NCBI GenBank assembly: GCA_041940525.1
Contig: JBGTSB010000003.1
Span: 1-64,000 of the forward strand
Source: JAKAXS01 sp041940525
GTDB lineage: Bacteria > Pseudomonadota > Alphaproteobacteria > Rhizobiales > Hyphomicrobiaceae
Direction: 5' to 3'
DNA length: 64,000 bases
Positions 7,579 through 16,422 of the stretch are shown piece by piece. How positions within the stretch are numbered: the first letter of the stretch is position 1; each line of letters opens with the position of its first letter. The notes below the pieces were generated by a model that was not told the DNA's origin, made no database searches, and saw only the letters and a program-made list of their open reading frames with translations. Made by a program: the position numbers and the translations under genes.

Positions 7579-10320
7579 ATGACGTCAATGGTTTCACGGT
7601 TCGCGCTTGCGGCTTGTGCATTCGGATTGCTGACTGGGCCAGCATTCGCCCAGGACACCACGCCAGAAACGGAGGCTCCCGCAGCCACCGATGCTGCTCC
7701 AACACCATCGGATGATTCCGCCCCCGTTGCGGCCGAGCCTGCTGACTCGCCCGACGCGACACTGCCTGCGGTCGATATCGTTCAGCCGGAAGAAAAAGCT
7801 GCTCCCAAGGCACCCGCGCAGAAGAAGCAGGCCGCAAAGCAGCAGCCGGCACCATCTGCGCCTCCGCCATCAGAGCCGACACCTGTCGCCGCAGACGATT
7901 TCGTCGATGACGTGCCAGAGCAGACAGTCACGAACTTCCGTCCGGGAACGGGCACCGCAACCTCCGGAACGGTGAACATGGCGCCAGGCGGTGGCGACCT
8001 GCCGATCGAAAAGGTGCCAGCCAGCGTGGGCCGCGCAAGCTCAGAAGACTTCGCCCGCACCAAGGAAACCAACGTCCAGCAGGCGCTGCAAGCCACCGTG
8101 CCAGGCGTTTTTGTCAACGACTCGCAGGGCAACGTTTTCCAAGGCGGCGTCCAGTTCCGCGGCTTTGAATCTTCGCCGATCCTCGGCGCACCACAGGGCA
8201 TCGCCGTTTATCAGGAAGGCACGCGAATCAATGAAGTCTTCGGCGACGTTGTAAACTGGGACTTCCTCCCGTCGAACGCCATCGACTCCATCACCGTTCT
8301 CGGCGCCAATCCAGTATACGGCTTGAACGCCGTCGGTGGCGCCATCGGCATCACCATGCGTGACGGCTTCAATTTCCAGGGCGTTGAGTTCGATACCCGC
8401 TTCGGTTCTTACGGCCGCGTCCAGGGCAGCGCCGCAATGGGTATGCAAGCTGGCAACTGGGGTATCTTTGCCGCCATCGAAGGCATCAAGGACGACGGCT
8501 ATCGCGACTTCTCCGAAAGCGAAGTCAAGCGCCTCTACGCCGATCTCGGTTACCGAACCAATCGGTCTGAGTTCCACCTGAGCTTCACGGGCGCGGACAA
8601 CGAGTACGGCGTCACGGCCGCTGCGCCCGAGGAACTGCTGGGCCTAGACTACTCGCGGACGTTCACCTCGCCCCAGGTCAACGAAAACGAAATGTACATG
8701 CTGCAGCTGCGCGGCGCGGTAAAGGCGACGGAACGCCTGACACTTTCCGGCCAGATGTACTACCGCCGCTTCAAGCAGGCCAAGGTCGACGGCAATCTCC
8801 TCGAGGCGGAGGATGATGCTGGAGAAGATTGCGAGGTCGACGGTGGGCCTGACGTAGATAGCGGAGATTTCGTTTGTATCGAGAGCGAGGAAGAGCCAGG
8901 CGAACTCGAAGCGCTGGAAGACTTCCCGGGCGGCAATCTTATTCCTCGCCCGCCGTTTGGTGACGCTATTTTTGGCGCCATCGACCGCGTCAACCAAGAT
9001 AACGAGAGTTTCGGCGGCAGTGTCCAGGCCGTTGATCGCGGCCACTTGTTCGGTTTCCGCAACCAGTTTCTCGTAGGTGCCAGCTGGGACCACGGGCTGG
9101 TCAGCTACACGACGGCCAGCGAATTGGGCATCATGCAGCCAAAGTTTGTCGTTCAGGGCACTGGCATACAAATCGGTGGAGACGACTTCTTCCCACGCGA
9201 CATTGACACGACCAGTGACTACTTCGGTCTCTACTTCTCCAACACGACGGACCTGACCAGCCGGCTCGCTTTGACCGTTGGCGGCCGATATAACTACGCA
9301 CGACTAGAGCTGGACAACAATTTCGTCCCAGAAGGCGAGGAAGACAGTCTGTCCGGCGTTCACACGTTTGTCCGCTTCAATCCGTCGGCTGGTCTGACCT
9401 ATCAATTGGCTCCTGGTCTCACGGCATTCGGTGGCTACTCTGAAGCAAACCGTGCTCCGACCGCAGCCGAGCTGTCATGCGCCGATCCAGAAGACCCGTG
9501 TTTGATCGAAAGCCTGCTCGTGGCCGATCCGCCATTGGATCAAGTCGTCAGCCGCACGTTTGAAGTTGGCTTGCGTGGTAACGTTGCGACTTTCGGCCGA
9601 GAGCATGCTCTGGCTTGGACCCTGTCGGCATTCCACACCCGCAACGAGGACGACATCATCTCCATTGCTGCTCCTCAATCCGGCCGTGGCTTCTTCGACA
9701 ACATCGGCCAAACGCAGCGTCAAGGCATCGAGGCTTCGCTACAGTACCAGAACCAGAAGCTGTACACCTACGCCTCCTATGCGTTCACCGATGCAGAATT
9801 TAGGGAAAACCTAATCATCTCAGCGCCGGACAATCCTCTGGCGGAGGAGATCTGCCCAGACGTTGATTATACCGATCCGGAACAAGAAGCGACGTGTGTG
9901 AGGGTTACTCCTGGCAATAGCCTTCCAGGCATTCCGCGGCACAAGTTTAAAGCCGGCTTCAATTACAGCCTGACGCCGAAGTGGAAGTTCGGTGTCGATA
10001 TGATCGCTGCAAGTGGACAGCGCTACTTCGGTGACGAGGGCAACGACAACAAGTTGCTGCCAGGCTTCGCCAAGTTCAACCTCCACACCTCGTACCAGGT
10101 CACCGACAACATTCAGATCTACGGCTTGGTCGACAACGTCTTTGACACTCGTTACGGACTCTTCGGCACCTACTTCAACACCGAAGCAGCAAACTACGGT
10201 GCAGGCGCTGATCCGGCTCTCGGAGACGAGTTCTTCGGCGAGGACTGCAACAGCTGCGCCCGCACCCGGGTCCCGGCTCCGCCGGTCACGGCCTACGGTG
10301 GCATAAAGGTTAAGTTCTAA
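7579..10320 (+). CDS. TonB-dependent outer-membrane receptor
   Basis: About 913 residues from ATG 7579, preceded by AAGGGG at 7568-7573. The upstream in-frame start would put charged residues before the signal peptide. Signal peptide: SRFALAACAFGLLTGPAFAQ. TonB-box-like TLPAVDIV is followed by a Pro/Ala/Lys/Gln linker, a plug domain (TNVQQALQATVPGVFVND, FRGFESSP, YGLNAVGGAIGI) and a beta barrel ending in the aromatic strand YGGIKVKF. It imports a substrate across the outer membrane using TonB energy. The barrel carries an acidic extracellular-type insertion (around residues 410-450) with a spaced Cys pair, and further Cys pairs (CADPEDPC, CNSC). Substrate unknown; an outer-membrane protein gene follows. 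Confidence 0.92.
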   Translation: MTSMVSRFALAACAFGLLTGPAFAQDTTPETEAPAATDAAPTPSDDSAPVAAEPADSPDATLPAVDIVQPEEKAAPKAPAQKKQAAKQQPAPSAPPPSEPTPVAADDFVDDVPEQTVTNFRPGTGTATSGTVNMAPGGGDLPIEKVPASVGRASSEDFARTKETNVQQALQATVPGVFVNDSQGNVFQGGVQFRGFESSPILGAPQGIAVYQEGTRINEVFGDVVNWDFLPSNAIDSITVLGANPVYGLNAVGGAIGITMRDGFNFQGVEFDTRFGSYGRVQGSAAMGMQAGNWGIFAAIEGIKDDGYRDFSESEVKRLYADLGYRTNRSEFHLSFTGADNEYGVTAAAPEELLGLDYSRTFTSPQVNENEMYMLQLRGAVKATERLTLSGQMYYRRFKQAKVDGNLLEAEDDAGEDCEVDGGPDVDSGDFVCIESEEEPGELEALEDFPGGNLIPRPPFGDAIFGAIDRVNQDNESFGGSVQAVDRGHLFGFRNQFLVGASWDHGLVSYTTASELGIMQPKFVVQGTGIQIGGDDFFPRDIDTTSDYFGLYFSNTTDLTSRLALTVGGRYNYARLELDNNFVPEGEEDSLSGVHTFVRFNPSAGLTYQLAPGLTAFGGYSEANRAPTAAELSCADPEDPCLIESLLVADPPLDQVVSRTFEVGLRGNVATFGREHALAWTLSAFHTRNEDDIISIAAPQSGRGFFDNIGQTQRQGIEASLQYQNQKLYTYASYAFTDAEFRENLIISAPDNPLAEEICPDVDYTDPEQEATCVRVTPGNSLPGIPRHKFKAGFNYSLTPKWKFGVDMIAASGQRYFGDEGNDNKLLPGFAKFNLHTSYQVTDNIQIYGLVDNVFDTRYGLFGTYFNTEAANYGAGADPALGDEFFGEDCNSCARTRVPAPPVTAYGGIKVKF

Positions 10321-10352
10321 GACGAACCAGACCGCCTTAGAGAACCAAAGAA

Positions 10353-10384
10353 CGGCCGCACCGGACTTCCGGTGTGGCCGTTTC
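10353..10384 (+). terminator. Rho-independent terminator after the receptor gene
   Basis: Thirteen-base arms (10353-10365 and 10368-10380), fully paired apart from one G-T wobble, with a two-base loop and TTT immediately after. It lies 32 bases beyond the receptor stop. Confidence 0.8.
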
Positions 10385-10493
10385 GCATTCGAGCCCTGAG
10401 GAAATCGTGAGAATCCGTTCCCAGGTATTGGCTTGAGCAATTTTCAGCGCTCTACTGATCTCTCATAAAAATCTTAAAAACGAGAGAGCTGTG

Positions 10494-11420
10494 ATGGGAG
10501 TTGCGACGTATCGGGGACTAGTCTTTGGGACCATCGGGGCGCTTCTCATCGCATTTCCAGCGGCCGCCGAACCCGCCATTGGTCAATTCGAGCTGAAGGA
10601 TCTCGAGTCTGAGCCCGGTGGTGTCGAGTTCCAAAGCCAGAACGCGCACATTGTTGGCAATCCGAAGCGCAAGATCGACGCGTCTGATCCAGACGAACCA
10701 CTGTTCGACGAGAACGCGGTCCAACATCAGCGCCACGCGCTTGAGCTGGAGTTTGGGATCACCCGGTACTTGAAGACGCGTATCGGCATCGAGTTCGAGA
10801 AAGAGCGGATTGATGATCCCGATACGATCGGCGTTGCCAACGACTTCGAAGACTTCAAGCTCAGCGAAGCCGGCATCGAAGCCATCCTCATTCTAAAGCG
10901 CGTGCCGGAAAATGGCTTCGGCTTCGGCGTTGTCACGGAATACGAACGGCCCATCGAAAGCGAAGAGTCTAGCGCTATTATCGTGGGGCCGATCATTCAA
11001 GGAAAATTCGGCAAGATCTCAACGAACTTAAACCTCACCGCCGTCCATGCGTTCGGCGGAGAACAACCACGCGACGACAAATGGGACTTTGCCTACGCCG
11101 CGAAGCTGGCCTACGCGTTCAACGAAAACTGGACGCTCGCGCTGGAAGGCTACGGCACGGTTGACCGGATCGGCAATTCCGGCAGTCCCAGCGAAGACGC
11201 CGAACGATTTGGTGATCATGACCTGCATCGCCTAGGGCCGATCCTCTACTACACGTTCAACGCCGGCAAGGAACTGAGTCTGAGCCCCGCGCAGCTTTCC
11301 GGAACAGGCGATGACGCCAGCGAAGGCCCTGAGGTTTTGCTCGGCGCAGGCGTCCTGGTCGGCCTCAACGACAATACACCCGACGCCACGCTGAAGTGGA
11401 CGATCGAGGTTGAATTCTAA
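10494..11420 (+). CDS. putative outer-membrane beta-barrel protein
   Basis: About 308 residues. Signal peptide ends at PAAAEP (~residue 25). The rest alternates polar and hydrophobic residues in short strands (HALELEFGITRYLKTRIGIEFEKE, GFGFGVVTEYER, WTLALEGYGTVDR), and the chain ends in LKWTIEVEF, a typical C-terminal barrel strand with terminal Phe. GTG at 10491 directly precedes ATG 10494, with GAGAG at 10482-10486. It follows the TonB receptor but is separated from it by a terminator. No close family recognised; it is probably a porin-like or transport-associated surface protein. Confidence 0.6.
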   Translation: MGVATYRGLVFGTIGALLIAFPAAAEPAIGQFELKDLESEPGGVEFQSQNAHIVGNPKRKIDASDPDEPLFDENAVQHQRHALELEFGITRYLKTRIGIEFEKERIDDPDTIGVANDFEDFKLSEAGIEAILILKRVPENGFGFGVVTEYERPIESEESSAIIVGPIIQGKFGKISTNLNLTAVHAFGGEQPRDDKWDFAYAAKLAYAFNENWTLALEGYGTVDRIGNSGSPSEDAERFGDHDLHRLGPILYYTFNAGKELSLSPAQLSGTGDDASEGPEVLLGAGVLVGLNDNTPDATLKWTIEVEF

Positions 11421-11540
11421 GAACAATTCTTGTCTTGGTTACAGTGCGTTAGGCAAGCCTCATAAATATTGACTCATGTTCAATCAAAGGTTGTATCCAT
11501 GGTGCTGTTAGTAAACGCAGCATAACCATGGAGGCCGACG

Positions 11541-13514
11541 ATGCCTGCCATCCGATTGGAACGGACTGCGATCCGGGCCTTATTTCTCGGGCTGTTCGGG
11601 TTCGATCATTTGCAACTGGCCTACGATCCCATGAGCCTCGGGCGCCTGCTGCAAGATGATTGGTTCGTCGTAGAAGGCGTCCGCGACCTTGGCGGCAACG
11701 AAGCAACTCTAGGCGTCCAAGGCGCGGATGGCCGCCTCACACTATCCCGAGCCAACGCCGCTTCAGGCAGCGGTCTTACCGCGCGCATCGGGACGCCTCG
11801 GCAACGCGGGAGCACCATCATCGCGTCGGGCCAGAACGCACCAGTCGTCTGGTCAAAAATCTCGGAGCATGCACGTGAACTTCATGAACAGAATCTACCC
11901 TACATCGCTTATGCGCCCCCGGGCTCGGCCAGCCCCACCTTGAACTCCTCGTCCGTTATCGCGACCCTGCTCTACCGTGTCGGCATAAGCGTCAAAGACA
12001 ACCTACCGCGAGGCATGGGCCGTGCGCCCGGCATCGAAACGTTGATCGGCACTGCGGGCAACGACCGGCTCGCAACTGGCGGGAGTGTCTCCACGCTAAT
12101 CGGTGGCACTGGAGACGACAAACTAGACGCTTCGGCGGGAGCGACAGCAGCGAACGTCATCAAGCTGTACGGCGGCGATGGCGACGATACCTGCGTCTGG
12201 TCACCCGCAGTCGCGATCTGTCACGGCGGTTTGCCTGGCCGGGACAATGCGATTGACGGCGCCGACACCATCATCTTTCCAAAGTCACGTGCCGAATTGC
12301 ATGCTGACGCGAATGCGCTGAGCGTCAAGATTGCTAACGTGGCGACTCGGTTGATGTCAGTCGAAACGCTGCGCTGGAGCAACGCCGACGACCACGTCGA
12401 AGTCATGCCCCCCGCCCTTAGCCTGGGATCGTCTTTCCACATCGACTTGGGCGGTGAATACCAGCCGGGAGGCAACGTACTCGATTTATCCAACCTGCAT
12501 ACAGGGCTGGTCGCGGGCACGGCAGGGCTCGGCCAATTGAGAATTGCACTGCGCGGCCAAGCACCAATCACGGCAAGCGGTGTTAGTATGCTCAAGACAA
12601 CGGAAGGCGACGATGAAATTCGCACGCGAACCGCACTGCCCGTTATCGCGGCGGGAGGCGGCGACGATGTCATCGTGCTCGAAACCGCGCCCATAACACA
12701 AAGAGTCGATGTTGGCGGCGGTGCCAACACCGTAGTGCTGAACGTAGCGGACGACCCGAATGTTTACGCACCCGCGCCCATTGTTCTGACCGGCGGAGGG
12801 TCCGATGACCGTCTGTACGTTCGCGTTACGCCGGAACGGTGCGGCCATCAGGCCGGTCCGGCAATAACCGTAGATCTTGCTCGCGACAGGCTGCCGGAGG
12901 GCTACGCCCTTCAATACGCACCTGGTCGTGCCGGAGCCGAAGTCATTCTGGTTGCGACCTCGAACCAGCGCATTGCCGCCAAGATCATTCTCCGAACTGT
13001 CGGCGATGGACATTGGGGTTTCCGCGAGCCGGCGGTGCGGCGTTGGGCGGCCCATATATCGTCGACATGTGAGGACAGCGAGGAAGAGGACCGCGTTGTT
13101 GGCCTGCGTTCCAAAGGCATTCAAACTAGTCAGCATGCGGCGTTGGTGGCAAAAGTAGACGATGCGGCTTGGTACCAAATCATTGAACTGGATCGCGGCG
13201 GCGTCGCTCGCAGTCGCCGCTCCAGCGGTGCTTTGGGCCGCCCCCAACCCACAAAAGCGCCCCACCGGAACACAAGCCGAAGCCTGCGAACTACGGGACG
13301 GCGGCACGCACACGGTAGTCGCTATCTTGGATGCCGAGACGATCCAAATCGACAATGGCAAGGACGTGCGCCTTGTCGGCGCGCTGCCGCCATTCAAGCC
13401 GTTCTTCGTCAAGCAGGACGCCAGCTGGCCACCAGAAACCAAGGCGAAGTCAGCGCTTTCGGATCTGCTCCTGGGCCGCCAGGTAGAGCTGGGAGTTTCA
13501 AAACAACGGCATGA
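11541..13514 (+). CDS. RTX-like (hemolysin-type calcium-binding repeat) protein, C-terminus overlapping the next gene
   Basis: Open frame of 657 codons. Ribosome site GGAGG (11530-11534) precedes ATG 11541. Degenerate RTX nonapeptides are visible: LIGTAGNDRL, LIGGTGDDKL, LYGGDGDDT (about residues 170-225) and AAGGGDDVIVL (~373). These are glycine/aspartate repeats that bind calcium in secreted proteins exported by type I systems. No N-terminal signal peptide is seen, consistent with that route. The last ~118 codons run in a different frame through the nuclease gene at 13162 and look like an out-of-frame tail rich in Arg/Ser. The true end is probably near 13150, with the stop lost by a frameshift or sequencing error. 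Exact function unknown. Confidence 0.6.
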   Translation: MPAIRLERTAIRALFLGLFGFDHLQLAYDPMSLGRLLQDDWFVVEGVRDLGGNEATLGVQGADGRLTLSRANAASGSGLTARIGTPRQRGSTIIASGQNAPVVWSKISEHARELHEQNLPYIAYAPPGSASPTLNSSSVIATLLYRVGISVKDNLPRGMGRAPGIETLIGTAGNDRLATGGSVSTLIGGTGDDKLDASAGATAANVIKLYGGDGDDTCVWSPAVAICHGGLPGRDNAIDGADTIIFPKSRAELHADANALSVKIANVATRLMSVETLRWSNADDHVEVMPPALSLGSSFHIDLGGEYQPGGNVLDLSNLHTGLVAGTAGLGQLRIALRGQAPITASGVSMLKTTEGDDEIRTRTALPVIAAGGGDDVIVLETAPITQRVDVGGGANTVVLNVADDPNVYAPAPIVLTGGGSDDRLYVRVTPERCGHQAGPAITVDLARDRLPEGYALQYAPGRAGAEVILVATSNQRIAAKIILRTVGDGHWGFREPAVRRWAAHISSTCEDSEEEDRVVGLRSKGIQTSQHAALVAKVDDAAWYQIIELDRGGVARSRRSSGALGRPQPTKAPHRNTSRSLRTTGRRHAHGSRYLGCRDDPNRQWQGRAPCRRAAAIQAVLRQAGRQLATRNQGEVSAFGSAPGPPGRAGSFKTTA

Positions 13515-14148
13515 CCGATGGGGCCGCTTGCTTGCACACGTATTTTTGCTGGACGGCGGTCAACGCGAATGGGTGCAAGGGTGGATGCTAAGGCACGGCC
13601 ATGCGCGCGCTGACGCGGCACCGGGCGGCACCGCTTGCCTGGCCGAAATGCTGGCGCACGAACGTGAGGCTTTGGGTGCGGGGATAGGTCTCTGGCGATA
13701 CCCGCTTTACCGCGCGCAAGACGCCCATCAACCGAAAAGGCTCATGCGATTGCGCAATACATTCCAAAGAGTCGAAGGCCGCGTGAAGGATGTCGGCGTT
13801 ACGCGCTCTCGCATCTATCTCAATTTCGGCGGTGATTGGCGCACGGATTTCACCGCAAGTCTGCGCGTCAGAGACAAGGCCTTCACTGAGGCAGACCTCA
13901 CGCATTTGAAAAGCTTGAAGGGCCGTAAGGTTAGCGTGCGAGGCTGGATCGAACGGCGCTACGGCCCGCACATCGATTTGCTGCATCCCGCCCAAGTCGA
14001 GGTCATCGGTGACGATGAGCCCAACCGGCGCCTACCGCCAGCGATTGCTGGTAACCCAGTTGCTGGAGATGGCGTAACGGACAAGGCGGACAGCCCGGCA
14101 AAGAAAAAGCGCCCGGACCGGTTCGGTCCAGACGCTTTCGATCTTTAG
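13162..14148 (+). CDS. secreted thermonuclease (SNase)-domain protein
   Basis: About 328 residues. Signal peptide LNWIAAASLAVAAPAVLWAAP (~9-29). The nuclease domain starts at ILDAETIQIDNGKDVRLVGALPP and includes KQRHDRWGRLLAHVFL and GLWRYPLY, matching beta-barrel SNase folds. The first catalytic Arg in VRLVG and the DRWGR arginines are present, but the classic Asp-x-Pro element after the Arg is replaced by ALPP, so activity is uncertain. The C-terminal part (~200-300) resembles an OB-fold-like extension (VKDVGVTRSRIYLNFGGDW). It overlaps the 3' end of the RTX-like reading frame by 353 bases in a different frame. Confidence 0.75.
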   Translation: MRLGTKSLNWIAAASLAVAAPAVLWAAPNPQKRPTGTQAEACELRDGGTHTVVAILDAETIQIDNGKDVRLVGALPPFKPFFVKQDASWPPETKAKSALSDLLLGRQVELGVSKQRHDRWGRLLAHVFLLDGGQREWVQGWMLRHGHARADAAPGGTACLAEMLAHEREALGAGIGLWRYPLYRAQDAHQPKRLMRLRNTFQRVEGRVKDVGVTRSRIYLNFGGDWRTDFTASLRVRDKAFTEADLTHLKSLKGRKVSVRGWIERRYGPHIDLLHPAQVEVIGDDEPNRRLPPAIAGNPVAGDGVTDKADSPAKKKRPDRFGPDAFDL

Positions 14149-14171
14149 CCGTCAGAAGACGTAGGCGGCGT

Positions 14172-15176
14172 TCAGGCAGCCTCAGCTTCCTCAGCTTCCT
14201 CTTCGGCGGCCCGGCGGCCCTTCGCGCTCTTGGAGAGCACTTCGGTGATCCGCTGCACGGCGCCACGCTCATCCAGCCGTTCCACGGCCGCCAGCTCGCG
14301 GGCCATCCGGTCGAGCGCGTCTTCGTAAAGCTGACGCTCCGAATAGGACTGCTCTGGCTGGGCATCTGAGCGGTAGAGGTCGCGAACAACCTCAGCGATC
14401 GAGATCAAGTCGCCGGAATTGATCTTGGCGATATACTCCTGAGCCCGGCGCGACCACATCGTACGCTTCACGCGGGCACGGCCCTTCAGCGTGTCCATGG
14501 CCTTCTTGACCAAACCATCTTCAGCGAGCTTGCGCATGCCAACGCTTTCCAACTTGCCCGTCGGAACGCGCAGGGTGAGCTTCTCCTTCTCGAAGTGGAT
14601 CACGAACAGCTCAAGCGCCATGCCGGCGATTTCCTGTTCCTCAATGCCGATGATACGACCAACGCCGTGCGCCGGATAAACGATGTATTCGTTCGTCTTG
14701 AAGCCATGGCGCTGGTTGACCGGCTTTTTCGGAGCCGCGGGCTTGGCTGCCGCCTTGGCGGGCGCCGACAAGCGGCTTGCGCTCGCCTTGGATGCGGCTA
14801 CGGCGCGTGCTGGAGCAGTGGCTTTCGCCTTGGCAGCAACAACGGCCTTCGCAGCCACGGCTGCCTTAGCCACGGTCTTCTTAGCGGCGCTTTCGGTAGC
14901 CTTAGCAACGACCTTTTTGACGGTCGCGGCCGTCTTCTTGGACGTTACTGCAGCCGTCTTCTTCACCGCGGCCTTCTTCGGCGCAGCGGCTTTCGCCTTG
15001 GCTGTCTTCGAGGTGGCCTTAGCCGCGCGCGTTACCTTGGCCGCAACCTTCTTCACCGGCTTCTTGGAAGTGCTCTTGACCGACTTTGCCGAAGCGGCAC
15101 GGGCCGCAGGCTTTTTCGCTGTCCGGCTAGCGGATTTAGCGCGTGCAGTCGTCTGTGCTTTGCTCTTTGCGGCCAT
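14172..15176 (-). CDS. CarD-family transcription regulator with a histone H1-like N-terminal tail
   Basis: From ATG 15176 the protein has 334 residues. The first ~155 are almost entirely Lys, Ala, Ser, Thr, Val and Pro in KKxAAK-like units, resembling histone H1/AlgP-type DNA-binding tails. The CarD/CdnL RNA-polymerase-interacting domain follows (FKTNEYIVYPAHGVGRI, VIHFEKEKLTLRVP), then the helical DNA-binding domain (MWSRRAQEYIAKINSGDL, DLYRSDAQPEQSYSERQLY). CarD proteins bind the beta subunit and stabilise promoter open complexes, and are usually about 160-190 residues. The long basic tail is unusual. A longer frame opens at 15254, but its extra residues are not CarD-like. Confidence 0.93.
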   Translation of the reverse strand: MAAKSKAQTTARAKSASRTAKKPAARAASAKSVKSTSKKPVKKVAAKVTRAAKATSKTAKAKAAAPKKAAVKKTAAVTSKKTAATVKKVVAKATESAAKKTVAKAAVAAKAVVAAKAKATAPARAVAASKASASRLSAPAKAAAKPAAPKKPVNQRHGFKTNEYIVYPAHGVGRIIGIEEQEIAGMALELFVIHFEKEKLTLRVPTGKLESVGMRKLAEDGLVKKAMDTLKGRARVKRTMWSRRAQEYIAKINSGDLISIAEVVRDLYRSDAQPEQSYSERQLYEDALDRMARELAAVERLDERGAVQRITEVLSKSAKGRRAAEEEAEEAEAA

Positions 15177-15574
15177 AAGCGTCTCACTCTTTCCAATACG
15201 AACAACAATCTGTCTGGGGCTTGGGAAAACTCGATTGCGCCACATAATCGCCACCTCCAGAGACAGAACTCTGATTGTGACAGTTCATGAGGGTCACACC
15301 CGCGTTTCGTACAGGGCATACCTGCGCCAAACGCTCAGGCCACAAAAAACCGGGCACCTGCAATGGTTGCAGAAGCCGATATATTATAGCCGTTTTTAGC
15401 TTACCTTTGCCAACACCGTCGCATATGTATCACATTTTGCGGCAAAACAGAAGGGCTCGCCCCCGCCTGTCTGGTGAGGGCGTTAAAGAAAACCATTAAA
15501 TTTCAGTCAGGACTGCGACGATTTGGACCTATTGGACACGGTAGCCCAGCAGGTAATGCTCAAGTCTTAGCAAA
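15177..15574. other. intergenic region fdxA-carD
   Basis: 398 bases without a supported gene. It should hold the carD promoter and the end of the fdxA transcript (both genes read on the minus strand). An imperfect GC-rich hairpin at 15458-15482, followed on the minus strand by a pyrimidine-rich stretch, may terminate fdxA. Nothing else stands out. Confidence 0.5.
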
Positions 15575-15913
15575 CTAATCGCCCTCGCCGGCCTCGGCAG
15601 AAAAATATTTATCGAACTTGCCGTCTTGGTCTTTGAAAGCATCGGCGTCCGGCAGTGCGTCCCGTTTGGACGTAATATTGGGCCACTTCTCGGAATATTC
15701 GCGGTTCAGCTCCAGCCACTTCTCAATATCAGGCTCGGTATCGGATTTAATCGCGTCTACTGGGCATTCTGGCTCGCAGACACCACAGTCGATGCATTCA
15801 TCCGGGTGAATGACGAGCATATTCTCGCCTTCATAGAAGCAGTCGACAGGGCAAACCTCCACGCAATCAGTGTACTTACACTTAATGCATTTTTCGTTGA
15901 CGATGTAAGTCAT
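15575..15913 (-). CDS. fdxA: 7Fe (3Fe-4S/4Fe-4S) ferredoxin
   Basis: 112 residues from the ATG at 15913 (MTYIVNEKCIKCKYTDC). The N-terminal cluster motifs CIKCKYTDCVEVCPVDCF and CIDCGVCEPECPVDAI provide the ligands of a seven-iron ferredoxin. The C-terminal helix-rich extension (KWLELNREYSEKWPNI) is typical of FdxA. It is a soluble low-potential electron carrier. Nine extra codons upstream (from 15940) are open but not conserved-looking. It lies upstream of carD in the same orientation. Confidence 0.95.
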   Translation of the reverse strand: MTYIVNEKCIKCKYTDCVEVCPVDCFYEGENMLVIHPDECIDCGVCEPECPVDAIKSDTEPDIEKWLELNREYSEKWPNITSKRDALPDADAFKDQDGKFDKYFSAEAGEGD

Positions 15914-16014
15914 AAAGGTCCATCCGCTCGCGCGGCTCAAGCGCGCTCCTTAGTTTTGGAATGAAGCGTATAGCAAGGAGGGTAACGGAAGCCAAAGGAC
16001 CAAATGCCCTAGAT

Positions 16015-16422
16015 CTAGCGCCCTCGAAACTTGTCTATCTGCCTCCGCTCTTTCTTGGTTGGTCGGCCGCTGCCCGCCTCCCGCACAGCCGATCCCGGGC
16101 TTTGCGACAATTCCGGCCTGGCTTCGGGCGGGGGCGTCAAATCCTCATACAACTCTTGCGCTTCCGCGGCCGGTCCGCGCCGTTTGCCGATCGCCATAAT
16201 CTTTAGCACGCGAACCGTACGCTGCACGCTTGATGTAATCACGTCGCCCGGCCGTACAACGGCGCTAGGCTTTTCGACCTTCTGGCGGTTTACGCGGAAC
16301 TTGCCGTGGCTGATCAACGAAGCGGCCAGCGTGCGTGATTTGACGACACGCGCAAACCACAGCCATTGATCCAACCGCTGGCCGGGCGCGCTCGGTGGTG
16401 CTGGCGCGGGCCGTTCGCCCAT
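16015..16422 (-). CDS. S4-domain RNA-binding protein (Hsp15/HslR family)
   Basis: 135 residues. The S4 RNA-binding domain covers ~15-75 (RLDQWLWFARVVKSRTLAA, ISHGKFRVNRQKVEKPS, VRPGDVIT), followed by a basic tail. Hsp15-type proteins bind stalled 50S subunits carrying nascent chains. Its ATG overlaps the helicase stop by one base (TGATG), indicating translational coupling in one operon. Confidence 0.9.
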   Translation of the reverse strand: MGERPAPAPPSAPGQRLDQWLWFARVVKSRTLAASLISHGKFRVNRQKVEKPSAVVRPGDVITSSVQRTVRVLKIMAIGKRRGPAAEAQELYEDLTPPPEARPELSQSPGSAVREAGSGRPTKKERRQIDKFRGR

